Counted from the first letter of the stretch, positions 1-7,021 are shown. The stretch: 12,864 nucleotides of DNA from a candidate division TA06 bacterium SM23_40 (GCA_001303705.1 LJUI01000071.1:1-12864), one strand, 5' to 3'. A program made the numbers and translations. The notes: generated from the sequence alone by a model not told the origin.

Positions 1-1
1 G

Positions 2-697
2 ATGGCGAAGAAGAAGCGGATCACCAAGAAGGAACTGAAACAAGATAAGTTCGCCCTCGCGGCCGTCGAGACGATGGACTATGCGCGACAGCACCTTCCA
101 TACCTCATTGGAGGACTTATCGTGGTTGTAGTCCTCGTCGTCGGCGCAGTGGGGTTCATGCGCAGCTCGGCGGAAGCGCGGACCAGAGCTGAGACAGCGC
201 TTGCGCTCGCCAACCTCTCGTATATGCAGGGGAACCTGGAGAGCGCGATTGCACAGTACGATGAGATCTTGAGGAAGTGGGGGAGGACGAAGCAGGCACG
301 GCATGCGCGTTACTATAGAGCCAGTGCGAATACGCTATTAGGGAACTACGCGGCAGCGATCGAGGACTACCGGGAGTTCGTCGAGTCAAGCGGGCGGGAT
401 GAACTACTGGCCCCTGCGGCCCTGCGCGGTATCGCGGTCTGCTGGGGGGACCAGGGATTATATCGGGAGGCCGCACGGGCCTACGAAGAAGTCGCTGATA
501 AACATCCTGCGAGCATCTACGCCGCGTCCAGCCTGCTTGCTGCAGGCAGAAGTTATGCGATGGCAGGCCTTGATGATGAGGCAGCGAGGATCTATCAGCG
601 GGTGATCGACGAGTACCCGGAGAGCGCTGAGAGCCAGGAGGCGGAGGGCAGGGTGGCCTATATCGAGGGCAGACATATCCCGAAACTATCTCCCTGA
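2..697 (+). CDS. Membrane-anchored tetratricopeptide-repeat protein (YfgM/YbgF-like layout)
   Basis: A 231-residue protein with a short, very basic N-terminus (AKKKRITKKELK), one hydrophobic helix at about residues 33-52, and a helical body of TPR-type repeats. Repeats can be read at about 64-93 (NLSYMQGNLESAIAQYDEIL), 101-130 (ARYYRASANTLLGNYAAAI), 137-168 (LRGIAVCWGDQGLYREAARA) and 174-205 (AASSLLAAGRSYAMAGLDDE). The basic start followed by a helix predicts an inner-membrane protein with the repeats outside. Such proteins act as scaffolds or chaperone partners in envelope assembly, but the exact partner cannot be read here. The Met at base 2 looks like a true start because the basic N-terminus is typical of the family, although its ribosome site lies outside the window. 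Ends in TGA. Confidence 0.85.
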   Translation: MAKKKRITKKELKQDKFALAAVETMDYARQHLPYLIGGLIVVVVLVVGAVGFMRSSAEARTRAETALALANLSYMQGNLESAIAQYDEILRKWGRTKQARHARYYRASANTLLGNYAAAIEDYREFVESSGRDELLAPAALRGIAVCWGDQGLYREAARAYEEVADKHPASIYAASSLLAAGRSYAMAGLDDEAARIYQRVIDEYPESAESQEAEGRVAYIEGRHIPKLSP

Positions 698-939
698 GTC
701 TTCACGGTGTAGGGACTGTTCGCTGCACATCGCATTAGGGCCGGAAGATCACTGGAACAAGGGGGGCGGCGAGGCGTATAGATAGGTAGCAGGTCAGAGC
801 TGAAGCAGGCGGCAGGCCTCGTACCTCTGTCAGGGTAGAACGAGCTGTATCGCCGTTTGGTTGAGGCCTTTCGGCCGGGATGGCCAGGGATGGGAGTACG
901 GTATCGTCCAGACTCACACAATCTCAGGAGGTAGGAGTG

Positions 940-1398
940 ATGGCAGAAGAACGACCCGAATCGCAGGTGACAAAAGCCGATCCGTTGAAGCGATTCCTTG
1001 CATTCCTCATCGACGCAGTGATTGTCTTCGTCCTGACGTTGATACCGATTATCGGGGGGCTCATAGGCGCTGCCTATATGGTCTTCAGGGATGGCTTCGA
1101 ATTCACGTTCATGAAGGGAAGGAGCTTGGGGAAGAAGGCGATGAGATTGAAGCCCGTCCTGACCGAGGATCAGCGTGTCTGCGATCTCCCGACCTCATTC
1201 AAGAGGAACTGGATACTCGCCATCGGCACTGTGATAGCGATCATCCCGGTGATCGGGTGGGCCTTAGGTGGAGTCATCACACTGCTCGCCTATCTGGTCG
1301 AGGGGATCCTGGTGCTCAGCAGCCCGGATGGCAAGCGTATCGGGGATAACCTGGCCAACACGGTGGTCATCGAAGAAGTCCGTGAGGGGCAAGAGTAG
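940..1398 (+). CDS. RDD-family integral membrane protein
   Basis: A 152-residue membrane protein. The frame is open from 880, but the ATG at 940 is chosen because a full AGGAGG sits at 926-931, eight bases upstream. RDD features are the Arg-18/Asp-25 pair at the start of the first helix (LKRFLAFLIDAVIVFVL), the loop GRSLGKKAMRLKPV (60-73) and the closing motif DGKRIGDNLANTVVIEE (130-146). Hydrophobic segments lie at about 19-49 and 91-127. The two share a similar centre (IPIIGGLIG and IIPVIGWALGG), which hints at an internal two-fold design. RDD proteins are widespread and mostly uncharacterised; some have been linked to ion exchange, so no substrate is assigned. The gene ends nine bases from the stop of the converging minus-strand gene. 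Confidence 0.8.
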   Translation: MAEERPESQVTKADPLKRFLAFLIDAVIVFVLTLIPIIGGLIGAAYMVFRDGFEFTFMKGRSLGKKAMRLKPVLTEDQRVCDLPTSFKRNWILAIGTVIAIIPVIGWALGGVITLLAYLVEGILVLSSPDGKRIGDNLANTVVIEEVREGQE

Positions 1399-1414
1399 AG
1401 CCGCCCACTACTCT
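1392..1414. terminator. Inverted repeat spanning two convergent stop codons, possible bidirectional terminator
   Basis: AGAGTAG (1392-1398) and CTACTCT (1408-1414) form a perfect 7-bp inverted repeat with a 9-base loop. The TAG stop of the RDD gene lies in one arm and the TAG stop of the minus-strand gene (read from CTA) lies in the other. Neither side has a strong T run, so a classical intrinsic terminator is not proven. Position and symmetry suit a shared stop signal for convergent transcripts. Confidence 0.4.
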
Positions 1415-1914
1415 CCGTCTTGTGTTCCGCTCTCTATTTCGAAATCGGGAGCTCGGAAGTACGGGGAGCCATCGTAGACCGTGATGACGGTGTCTGCGCG
1501 ATCCTGGTAGAATGCGTACAGGCAGATGGTATCGCCCGGGCAGAGAGTCCGTTCAGGGCACGGGAACTCCGGCTGGTCGCAGTCCAACCAGTATGTCGAA
1601 TACCAGCCCGCGCCGAAGTCTTCGAGCAAATGCTCGCACGCCTGGCTCCCGTAGTGAGTGATCGTCTCCCAGATCGTATAGCGACACGTATAGAACCAGT
1701 CGTTCTGAGGGTGACTGATGAACACCTGAACGCCATTCAGGGGCTCGCCGTCTACCCTCACTCTCCCATAGACCATGGGTGGACGTAGTCCGGGTCAGAC
1801 AAATATATCGAGGCAGTTGAACTGAGGACACCCGCTCTTCTCGATCGCGTGCATCGACGGCGCAGCTGCAATCGAGAGGAGCAGGGCACATAGCCCGAAG
1901 ACGCGGTACATCAT
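1408..1914 (-). CDS. Small secreted protein of unknown function with one in-frame TGA at codon 40
   Basis: Reading from the ATG at 1914, the frame has a clear signal peptide (MMYRVFGLCALLLSIAAAPSMHA), then IEKSGCPQFNCLDIFV, then TGA at 1797-1795. The same frame continues as PGLRPP and a further 122 residues (MVYGRVRVDGEPLNGVQVFI...) to TAG at 1408. The downstream part is Cys- and aromatic-rich (CDQPEFPCPERTLCPGDTIC), and its start resembles a carboxypeptidase-regulatory-like beta-sandwich strand. The start is well supported: AGGAAGG lies at 1930-1924, and the ATG overlaps the stop of the beta-helix gene as ATGA, implying translational coupling. The TGA could be a nonsense mutation, a sequencing error or a recoded codon. 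An alternative frame here reads LSDPDYVHPWSMGE, so two compensating indels are also possible. A restart at Met 1776 lacks a ribosome site. Function unknown; probably exported with the beta-helix protein. Confidence 0.6.
1756..1788 (-). other. SECIS-like hairpin just downstream of the in-frame TGA (candidate only)
   Basis: On the minus strand, CCCAT (1779-1775), loop GGTCT (1774-1770) and ATGGG (1769-1765) form a 5-bp stem. It extends outward with single mismatches to about 1788 and 1756, for about eleven pairs including three G-T. The apical loop starts 20 bases after the TGA at 1797-1795 and begins with GG. Bacterial SECIS elements are known to place an apical loop with a guanine in its first two positions roughly 16-37 bases after the UGA. 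The fit is real, but the model is loose and chance matches occur. Confidence 0.25.
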
Positions 1915-3620
1915 TCTGAGATTCCTTCCTCCCGCCACGTCCGTGGCATTTCTTCCTGCCAGTCGAAAGGTAAGCAGCCTCCGGGGGAGAGTGTTTGCGT
2001 CAGCACGTCGCTCTGGGCTTCCGTGTGGAATGTGGAACCCAAGAAGGTTCCATTGACGACGTCGAAGCTGAAAGACGCACTATCCCAGATGGATGACATC
2101 GAAGTTCCGATCTTCCCGATATACAGGTACGTGCCGAGAGGAGCTCCTTGCGGCACCAGATGACTAACCTCGAGCGTGACAAACGAGTCGGCAGGGGCCA
2201 CGAATTGCGTTGGAGTAAGTGCGGGCACGAGCGGCCCCTCCGGAATTCTCACCGCGGCTGCGAACAGGCCCTCATGATCCTCTTCTGTGATATTACTCAT
2301 CTGGGCAGCATACGTGAGTTCCTCACCTCGAAGGAGCACGGTCGAGGTGGGGAAGAGATCGAGGAGTACGAGTGGTGGCGCCTCCAGCTCCCAGGGATCG
2401 AAGTCGATATGGCTTCCGACGCTCTCTCCCTGGCCTCGCGGATTTGACAGCTGATGATATGGCCCTGTGGAATCGCCCCACCAGTTACCGGTGGCATCGA
2501 CATCATCGAGGACCGGGAGCCAGTTGTACACGGCGTCGCCGTCGTTTTCATATAGAACGCAGTTGTGTATGTGATTGCCGCCGGCACAGACGACGCCTCC
2601 TATCGACGATCCGGACGCATTGTGTGAGATGCGGCTGGCATCGAGGTTCAGGTTACCCTGCGAGAAGATGGCTCCCCCGCGCTGGCCGACCCGGTTGTCC
2701 GTAAAGACCGTGCCATTCACTATCACGGTGGACGTAGCATCACTGTACAGACCACCACCATTCCTGGCACTATTGGCGACAAACTTGTTGAGGATGAGTG
2801 TCACCGAGCTGGTGTCGGTGATCCCCATCCCTCCACCCCGATCCACGGGACTCACGTTCTCAGCAAATCCGTTCCGCTCGATCAACACGGAGGTGGATCG
2901 GACAATACTCGCCCCTCCTCCGAGGACGGCCGCGTTGTTGCTGATCACGTTGTCACGTATGATAGCGCTGCCCTCTTCGACAGCGATGCCACCGCCGCGG
3001 CAGGTCGAATGGTTGCCTCGTACGGCATTCTCCACAATGAGCGGTGCTGCGCCCACACCGACGTATATCCCGCCCCCGGACTCGAACGCCCCATTCCATC
3101 GGATCTGGTTTGCGATTATTGAGGGCGAGCCCCCGAGACAGGCAATACCACCGCCGCTCATTGTACCTGGAGCGGCGTGGAAGACGGTATTCTTCATGAT
3201 GATGTTGTTCCGAATGGTGGGCGAGGCATCGATACACAAAATGCCCCCTCCGAACGAGTCGGGGGAGGCTGGGGAACCGCCTCTGATCATGAACCCCTCG
3301 ATTACGGTGATGCTATCCGATCCCTCACAGTACAGGACCCTGCCGAAGCCATGCGCCCGGATGCAGGTCACCTCTGGCCCGGCTTCGCTTGTCAGGTAGA
3401 CTCCGTTGCGGACAGCTATGTCATGCTCATGGTAGACGCCCGGCGCCACCAGTATCGTATCGCCGTACATCATCTGTTCCATTGCGTCGGCGATCGTTGG
3501 ACTGTCACCGGGCACACGTATGATTGTGGCATGAATCGCTGGGAAAGAACAACAGATGACCGTGGCTACGCTAAGCACCACAGTGCGCAGAGATATCGCT
3601 TTTCCCTGGCACGGCTGCAT
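1911..3620 (-). CDS. Secreted right-handed parallel beta-helix repeat protein with C-terminal beta-sandwich region
   Basis: A 569-residue exported protein. The ATG at 3620 is chosen because it gives a good signal peptide (Met-1 to about Ala-31, hydrophobic core RTVVLSVATVICCSF); the frame stays open to a TTG at 3749, so the start is not certain. After ATIIRVPGDSPTIADAM, a typical entry to right-handed beta-helix proteins, come about eight coils. Each is marked by GGG at about residues 124, 156, 182, 209, 234, 262 and 288 and GG at 315 and 341, a period near 26 residues. The helix ends in the signature ATGNWWGDSTGPYHQ (376-390) and HIDFDPW (404-410). Residues about 415-525 look like an Ig-type beta-sandwich. 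No catalytic residues of a known polysaccharide lyase are evident, so a surface or adhesive role, or carbohydrate binding, is inference. Its stop overlaps the next gene's start (ATGA). Confidence 0.85.
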   Translation of the reverse strand: MQPCQGKAISLRTVVLSVATVICCSFPAIHATIIRVPGDSPTIADAMEQMMYGDTILVAPGVYHEHDIAVRNGVYLTSEAGPEVTCIRAHGFGRVLYCEGSDSITVIEGFMIRGGSPASPDSFGGGILCIDASPTIRNNIIMKNTVFHAAPGTMSGGGIACLGGSPSIIANQIRWNGAFESGGGIYVGVGAAPLIVENAVRGNHSTCRGGGIAVEEGSAIIRDNVISNNAAVLGGGASIVRSTSVLIERNGFAENVSPVDRGGGMGITDTSSVTLILNKFVANSARNGGGLYSDATSTVIVNGTVFTDNRVGQRGGAIFSQGNLNLDASRISHNASGSSIGGVVCAGGNHIHNCVLYENDGDAVYNWLPVLDDVDATGNWWGDSTGPYHQLSNPRGQGESVGSHIDFDPWELEAPPLVLLDLFPTSTVLLRGEELTYAAQMSNITEEDHEGLFAAAVRIPEGPLVPALTPTQFVAPADSFVTLEVSHLVPQGAPLGTYLYIGKIGTSMSSIWDSASFSFDVVNGTFLGSTFHTEAQSDVLTQTLSPGGCLPFDWQEEMPRTWREEGISE

Positions 3621-3827
3621 CCTCGATCCCCCGGGACGTACCAGTCGCAGCGAGAGAGCCACATCTCGCAGCGACACCGCAGTAGGCAAACTCGCAGTCC
3701 CGCCCCTCCGATCCCGAGGCTTGCTCACACGCGCTGACGGCCGCACCAACGGAGGAGCTAAGTGGCCCTGAATAAATCACATCTGCTGTCGCCAGTGCTC
3801 ATGTCGCGGTTGTCATCACGGAGAAGG

Positions 3828-3856
3828 ATTTTAGCATAGAGCTTTCAGTCTGTCAA
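3828..3856 (-). promoter_or_regulatory. Strong sigma70-type promoter for the beta-helix gene pair
   Basis: On the minus strand, TTGACA (3856-3851) and TAAAAT (3833-3828) are separated by exactly 17 bases. TG precedes the -10 box with one base between, the extended -10 arrangement. This is a perfect -35 box and five of six consensus bases in the -10 box. Transcription would start near 3821 and run towards the beta-helix gene, about 200 bases before the chosen ATG. Confidence 0.65.
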
Positions 3857-3861
3857 GGGTG

Positions 3862-3884
3862 TTCTGCCCGCGGACAGGGCAGAA
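3862..3884. repeat. Perfect 8-bp inverted repeat next to the -35 box
   Basis: TTCTGCCC (3862-3869) and GGGCAGAA (3877-3884) flank a 7-base spacer. The repeat lies five bases upstream of the -35 box of the beta-helix promoter, so it could be an operator. It could instead be a terminator hairpin for the gene ending at 4028, though it is 143 bases past that stop and no T run follows on either strand. Confidence 0.5.
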
Positions 3885-4027
3885 ACAGAGCGCCCGCTTG
3901 GGGGAGAACTGCAGCATAATGCAGCGGCTGGTTCGGTATGAGCGGGTCGGGTCGTGCCCAGAGAGAACCGGCAGCAGACGTACGGTGGCTTGAGCGCAGC
4001 ATCAGTATGTGTCAGTGAAGTTCATAG

Positions 4028-4399
4028 TCAGATAACGGAGGGAGTACGCTCTTTCCAATCATCTTCCCAGACCGGGTGGTCGCCTAACCGTACTGAGAAT
4101 CGAGGCCCCCCCGTGGTGACTACCCTCGATACTACCTCCCATATCCTGTCTTCCACGCTCCGAAGGCGATTTCTGTAGTCATCCCTCACTGCAACCATGA
4201 AGTGGCGCGGGAAGCCGGGGCCGCTCTCCGCAGTTGTCATGGTGATCCACGGCTCGCCGAGGAGCTGGGTCTGGGCCTCTATGATGGTAGTACGTCCTGC
4301 CTCCTCGCCCAGGTACACATAGATGGTGATCAGCTCTGAGGTGTCAGGCAATGAATCCCTCCTCCCGTCTGAACCAATCCGGCTCCGTGAGTGAGGCAT
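4028..4399 (-). CDS. Small protein of unknown function in the cytochrome gene cluster
   Basis: A 123-residue protein without signal peptide or membrane helix. The ATG at 4399 is preferred over the GTG at 4423 because GGGAGAG lies just upstream with normal spacing. The body alternates strands and helices: LITIYVYLGEEAGRTTIIEA, then a charged helix NRLRSVEDRIWEVVSRVV, then FSVRLGDHPVWEDDWKE, which would suit a compact alpha/beta fold. I do not recognise the family. It follows the membrane cytochrome by 60 bases in the same direction, so it is probably co-transcribed, but no haem or metal motif links it to electron transfer. Its N-terminal 20 residues are polar and probably disordered. Confidence 0.6.
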   Translation of the reverse strand: MPHSRSRIGSDGRRDSLPDTSELITIYVYLGEEAGRTTIIEAQTQLLGEPWITMTTAESGPGFPRHFMVAVRDDYRNRLRSVEDRIWEVVSRVVTTGGPRFSVRLGDHPVWEDDWKERTPSVI

Positions 4400-4459
4400 C
4401 TGTACTCTCCCGCGGATCCGCACACCGGTCGGCTCTCTGGCCAGTGGAGCGCACGGGCG

Positions 4460-5170
4460 TCACAGGGTCGATAAGTATGCTATCAGCTCGTCGATCTCCT
4501 TCTCAGTGAGCGAGGCTCTGAAAGATGGCATGTTCCCGAACGGGTTGATCAGCTGCTGCCTGATATTCTCTGGTGTCGCCGGCCTTCCGCTCTGAGGGAG
4601 CGTTTCCCTCGTAAGGACTTCTCTCAGTCCGGGGCCCAGTTTCCCCTGATCGCTGTCGGCATAGTGGCAGTAAGAGCACTTGCGAGCGAAAAGCATCCGA
4701 CCGTTCTCCACCTCAGGAGAGAGGCGGGATGCGGCACCTTCCTGTGGGGGTGTCGGTTGGCCGCCCGCCCCGACAAGGAAGAAGTACCCTGCAGAGGTGG
4801 TGTAGACCACGAATGCGAGGACGAATACGGCCAGCCCCAGGGAGGGGACGAATCTCATGAACTCCCGGTAGAACCGGACGATGGCGATCTTGAGGACGAG
4901 GACGATGAATAGAGTGAGAGCCAGTACTCCGTGAAAGACCGCTCTCACGGATAGCCCTTCGCCCGCCATCTTGACGTATGCAAGACAGAAGTAGCTGATG
5001 ACGAGGAGCAGTACGAGGAAGATGCCGCCGAAGATCTTGTGGAGACGCCTTAACACGACTGGACTCATCTTCCTCTCGGCTCTGCCCATCAGAGCTAGCA
5101 TTAGGATCACGGCCACCAAACCAGCGGCCAAAAAGACCGTCGCCAGTATCGACTTGGACAGCAGTGCCAT
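4460..5170 (-). CDS. Four-helix membrane protein with C-terminal monohaem cytochrome c domain
   Basis: A 236-residue fusion. The N-terminal half has four hydrophobic helices at about 7-28, 46-66, 77-98 and 108-133. His-44 (RRLHKIFGG) and His-80 (AVFHGVLAL) sit at the edges of helices 2 and 3, positions where cytochrome b561-like proteins may bind haem b; that role is inference. A Pro/Gly linker (GAGGQPTPPQEG) leads to a class I cytochrome c domain with haem motif CSYCH at 165-169 and probable axial Met-214 (FGNMPSF), ending in a typical helix (EKEIDELIAYLSTL). The cytochrome domain would face the periplasm. Likely role: electron transfer across or along the membrane. The start is supported by GGAGGG four bases before the ATG. 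It follows the lipoprotein cytochrome by 38 bases. Confidence 0.85.
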   Translation of the reverse strand: MALLSKSILATVFLAAGLVAVILMLALMGRAERKMSPVVLRRLHKIFGGIFLVLLLVISYFCLAYVKMAGEGLSVRAVFHGVLALTLFIVLVLKIAIVRFYREFMRFVPSLGLAVFVLAFVVYTTSAGYFFLVGAGGQPTPPQEGAASRLSPEVENGRMLFARKCSYCHYADSDQGKLGPGLREVLTRETLPQSGRPATPENIRQQLINPFGNMPSFRASLTEKEIDELIAYLSTL

Positions 5171-5208
5171 CTATCCCTCCGCTGCGCCTTTTCCACTCTT
5201 ACCGGGGT

Positions 5209-5640
5209 CTATTCCTCTATCGGCGCTGGCTTCACGGATGCCACGTACGCCGTGAGGTCAGCGAGTTTCTGGTCGTCCCAGGCGAGCGCCTCGCCCTCCA
5301 GGGGATTGACGATGCACCAGTTGTTTACCTGGCTCAGAGTCATGACGCGCGTTGCCATGCCGAAGTACTTGGGATACTTCGAGCCGAGGTCATCAAAGGC
5401 GCGAATGGTCATATCCCCCATCTTGCCACCCTTTGTGCCCCCTTCCATGTGGCAGGAATTGCAGGTCATTCCGCTCGTTCCCAGGCTCTCGTCATAGAAG
5501 AGCTCTTTGCCGTGCTCTACCGATGCCGCGAGCTCTGCCGTGGGGTCGACCTCCATAGCCTCCTCTTCCTGTTTTGCGCAGGCAAACATGATGAGGGCCA
5601 GAAGCACGAATGCCGAGATGATCACCGTAGCCTTCTTCAT
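5209..5640 (-). CDS. Monohaem cytochrome c lipoprotein, SoxA/TsdA-like
   Basis: A 143-residue exported protein: Lys-Lys start, hydrophobic core, and Cys-21 in a lipobox-like MFAC, so it is probably lipid-anchored. The haem c motif is CNSCH at 60-64. Downstream, LSQVNNWCIVNPLEGEALAW (102-121) and a closing helix (KLADLTAYVASV) resemble the SoxA/TsdA branch of cytochromes c. There a cysteine about 43 residues after the haem-motif His serves as the distal ligand in thiosulfate dehydrogenase. Cys-109 lies 45 residues after His-64, so His/Cys ligation is plausible; Met-95 and Met-100 are alternatives. The likely role is periplasmic electron transfer, possibly in sulfur chemistry. The start has an excellent GAAAGGAGG eight bases upstream. 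First gene of a probable operon with the membrane cytochrome. Confidence 0.85.
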   Translation of the reverse strand: MKKATVIISAFVLLALIMFACAKQEEEAMEVDPTAELAASVEHGKELFYDESLGTSGMTCNSCHMEGGTKGGKMGDMTIRAFDDLGSKYPKYFGMATRVMTLSQVNNWCIVNPLEGEALAWDDQKLADLTAYVASVKPAPIEE

Positions 5641-5820
5641 CGGTTTTGCCTCCTTTCATGGGCGACACGATCGTGCAGTTCTCCCGGAGCCTCACCCTCC
5701 TTCAGCGACGGACCCGGCGTCCCGAGGTGTCGATGTCAGGAGCTCGACGATGGCATCATTCGTCTCAATCTACGGCGCCTAATCTAAACTCAGACAAAGC
5801 ACGCAACTGCCGATGTTGAA

Positions 5821-5848
5821 ATGATATCCGATTCCGGGGACCTGTCAA
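5821..5848 (-). promoter_or_regulatory. Sigma70-type promoter for the cytochrome operon
   Basis: On the minus strand, TTGACA (5848-5843) and TATCAT (5826-5821) are spaced by 16 bases: a perfect -35 box and five of six bases of the -10 box. Transcription would start near 5814, leaving a leader of about 174 bases before the cytochrome lipoprotein start at 5640. It lies in the only gap between that gene and the upstream membrane-protein gene. Confidence 0.55.
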
Positions 5849-5867
5849 GCGCAAAGTACAATTGCGC
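5849..5867. repeat. 6-bp inverted repeat abutting the -35 box
   Basis: GCGCAA (5849-5854) and TTGCGC (5862-5867) flank a 7-base spacer and directly touch the -35 box of the cytochrome promoter. It also lies 42 bases past the stop of the upstream minus-strand gene. It could therefore be an operator or a weak terminator; no T run follows. Confidence 0.35.
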
Positions 5868-5908
5868 CGCTTCATCCTACATGGTTCCCAGCTGCGCGTC
5901 TGTGTGAT

Positions 5909-6649
5909 CTATGTCACGATTGCCGATGCGGTCTGATCGAACGGATTTGTCCGCATGGCCAGAGAGAAGAGATAGGGGTAGTTGTCCCTGAGGTACTTCA
6001 TATAGTCGAGCCACTGCCGGACCAAGAGCACATAGGCTCTCTTGATATCACCGGCGATGTGTGCGTGGTCAGTGTCGGGCAACGCCCCCAGGTCGTCCCT
6101 GTGGGCCAGTTCCTCTGTCAGATGAAAGACTGCGCGGAGGAGGTCGGTAAATGCCTCGTGTTCAAGGAGATTGGGATTCTCCAACAGGCGCAGCAGGAAA
6201 TCCCTTCTGTCAATGAGAAAGGTCCGCAGGTCCTGCAGGTTGACCTGCCTGATCTCAACTCCATAATCATATTTCCCGAGGCGTCGTCGGACATCGGCAA
6301 ACTCTCTCTCGGGCCAATCGCTCTGCACGACGAGGTCATTCTTGATCCGGTCCAGATTGGGATCGAAGTCTGAGAAATAAGCCAGCGCTCGGGTCCCCAC
6401 CTCGCTGAAGAACGTCCCGATGACCATATTGAGTTTCTCCAGCCGGGCGCGCCGCTCTCGCTCGCTCAGGAGACGGTGTATGATCAGCGTCACGAGCAGG
6501 ACTTCGACCGGCACAAATGCAACGTCTCCCACCATGTAGATGAATATATGGTGCGCATCGTGGAACATCGTGTAGTGAAGGATGTACAGGACTGCAGAGA
6601 GCAGTACGAGGCTCAGGCCCAGCACAATCTGCCAACGGAAGCCTCTCAT
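5909..6649 (-). CDS. Two-helix membrane protein with cytoplasmic helical domain, unknown function
   Basis: A 246-residue protein with two membrane helices near the N-terminus (about 7-27 and 36-58). They are separated by a short His-rich turn, HYTMFHDAHH, holding His-25, 30, 33 and 34. A charged segment follows (HRLLSERERRARLEKLN, 58-74), probably the start of a coiled coil. The remaining 170 residues are a soluble, mostly helical domain with LIDRRDFLLRLLENPNLLEHEAFTDLLRAVFHLTEEL at about 145-181. I recall similar uncharacterised proteins in anaerobic bacteria and archaea, but no function is established. The turn could bind a metal; that is a guess from composition. The start is supported by AGGAGGG eight bases upstream. 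It lies upstream of the cytochrome operon but is separated from it by a 268-base gap with its own promoter. Confidence 0.75.
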   Translation of the reverse strand: MRGFRWQIVLGLSLVLLSAVLYILHYTMFHDAHHIFIYMVGDVAFVPVEVLLVTLIIHRLLSERERRARLEKLNMVIGTFFSEVGTRALAYFSDFDPNLDRIKNDLVVQSDWPEREFADVRRRLGKYDYGVEIRQVNLQDLRTFLIDRRDFLLRLLENPNLLEHEAFTDLLRAVFHLTEELAHRDDLGALPDTDHAHIAGDIKRAYVLLVRQWLDYMKYLRDNYPYLFSLAMRTNPFDQTASAIVT

Positions 6650-6987
6650 GGTATGGCACCCTCCTGTTGAATGGCCGGGTGGCGCTCCGAGTATCCAATG
6701 GCACCCGCCGCATCGAGCGGACCGGCTGACTCAGTACCATCCGCCACGCGGTGAAGACGGTCGTGCATCGCGCACGACACGCCCAGCGCTGATATGGCTA
6801 GGGCACCTCCTCTCGCTAGCGATAACCGCGTTGACTCCGACGCTGTTCCCGATCACGGGATAGCCAGGACATTCTCCGGGGGCTGGCCCGACCCGGATCT
6901 CTCTCCTGGACAGGAATCTCCCTATGGGCTCAGGATTACGAGAACTATAGCGACCAGAGCTATGGCGGTCAAGGGGGAATCGAGTCT

Positions 6988-7011
6988 GGCGCGTGTGGAG
7001 GACCACGCGCC
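6988..7011. repeat. 8-bp inverted repeat upstream of the transporter promoter
   Basis: GGCGCGTG (6988-6995) and CACGCGCC (7004-7011) form a perfect inverted repeat with an 8-base spacer, ten bases upstream of TTGACA at 7022. Both flanking genes are transcribed away from here, so it cannot be a terminator for either. An operator, perhaps for a metal- or redox-sensing regulator of the transporter, is the likeliest reading, by inference. Confidence 0.45.
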
Positions 7012-7021
7012 CAAAAGGAGC

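Larger units (their letters stand above)
3621..4027. other. 407-base gene-free stretch holding a promoter and an inverted repeat
   Basis: Between the chosen start of the beta-helix gene and the stop of the small minus-strand gene. It holds the promoter and inverted repeat listed separately. The part from 3621 to about 3820 would be a leader of some 200 bases. Within it TCGCTGCGA occurs twice as a direct repeat on the minus strand, about 21 bases apart. No further gene or tRNA is seen. Confidence 0.5.

Noticed and set aside
865-876. GGCC-TTTC-GGCC mini-hairpin, a GAAA tetraloop on the minus strand
   Set aside because: Only four base pairs and no minus-strand gene nearby to terminate; too likely by chance.
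1797-1914. Treating the first 39 codons as a separate tiny secreted peptide
   Set aside because: The same frame continues for 128 codons after the stop, which is better explained by one interrupted or recoded gene.
2575-3399. A 274-codon plus-strand open frame inside the beta-helix gene
   Set aside because: Its proline-rich runs are the antisense reading of the regular GGG coils of the beta-helix.
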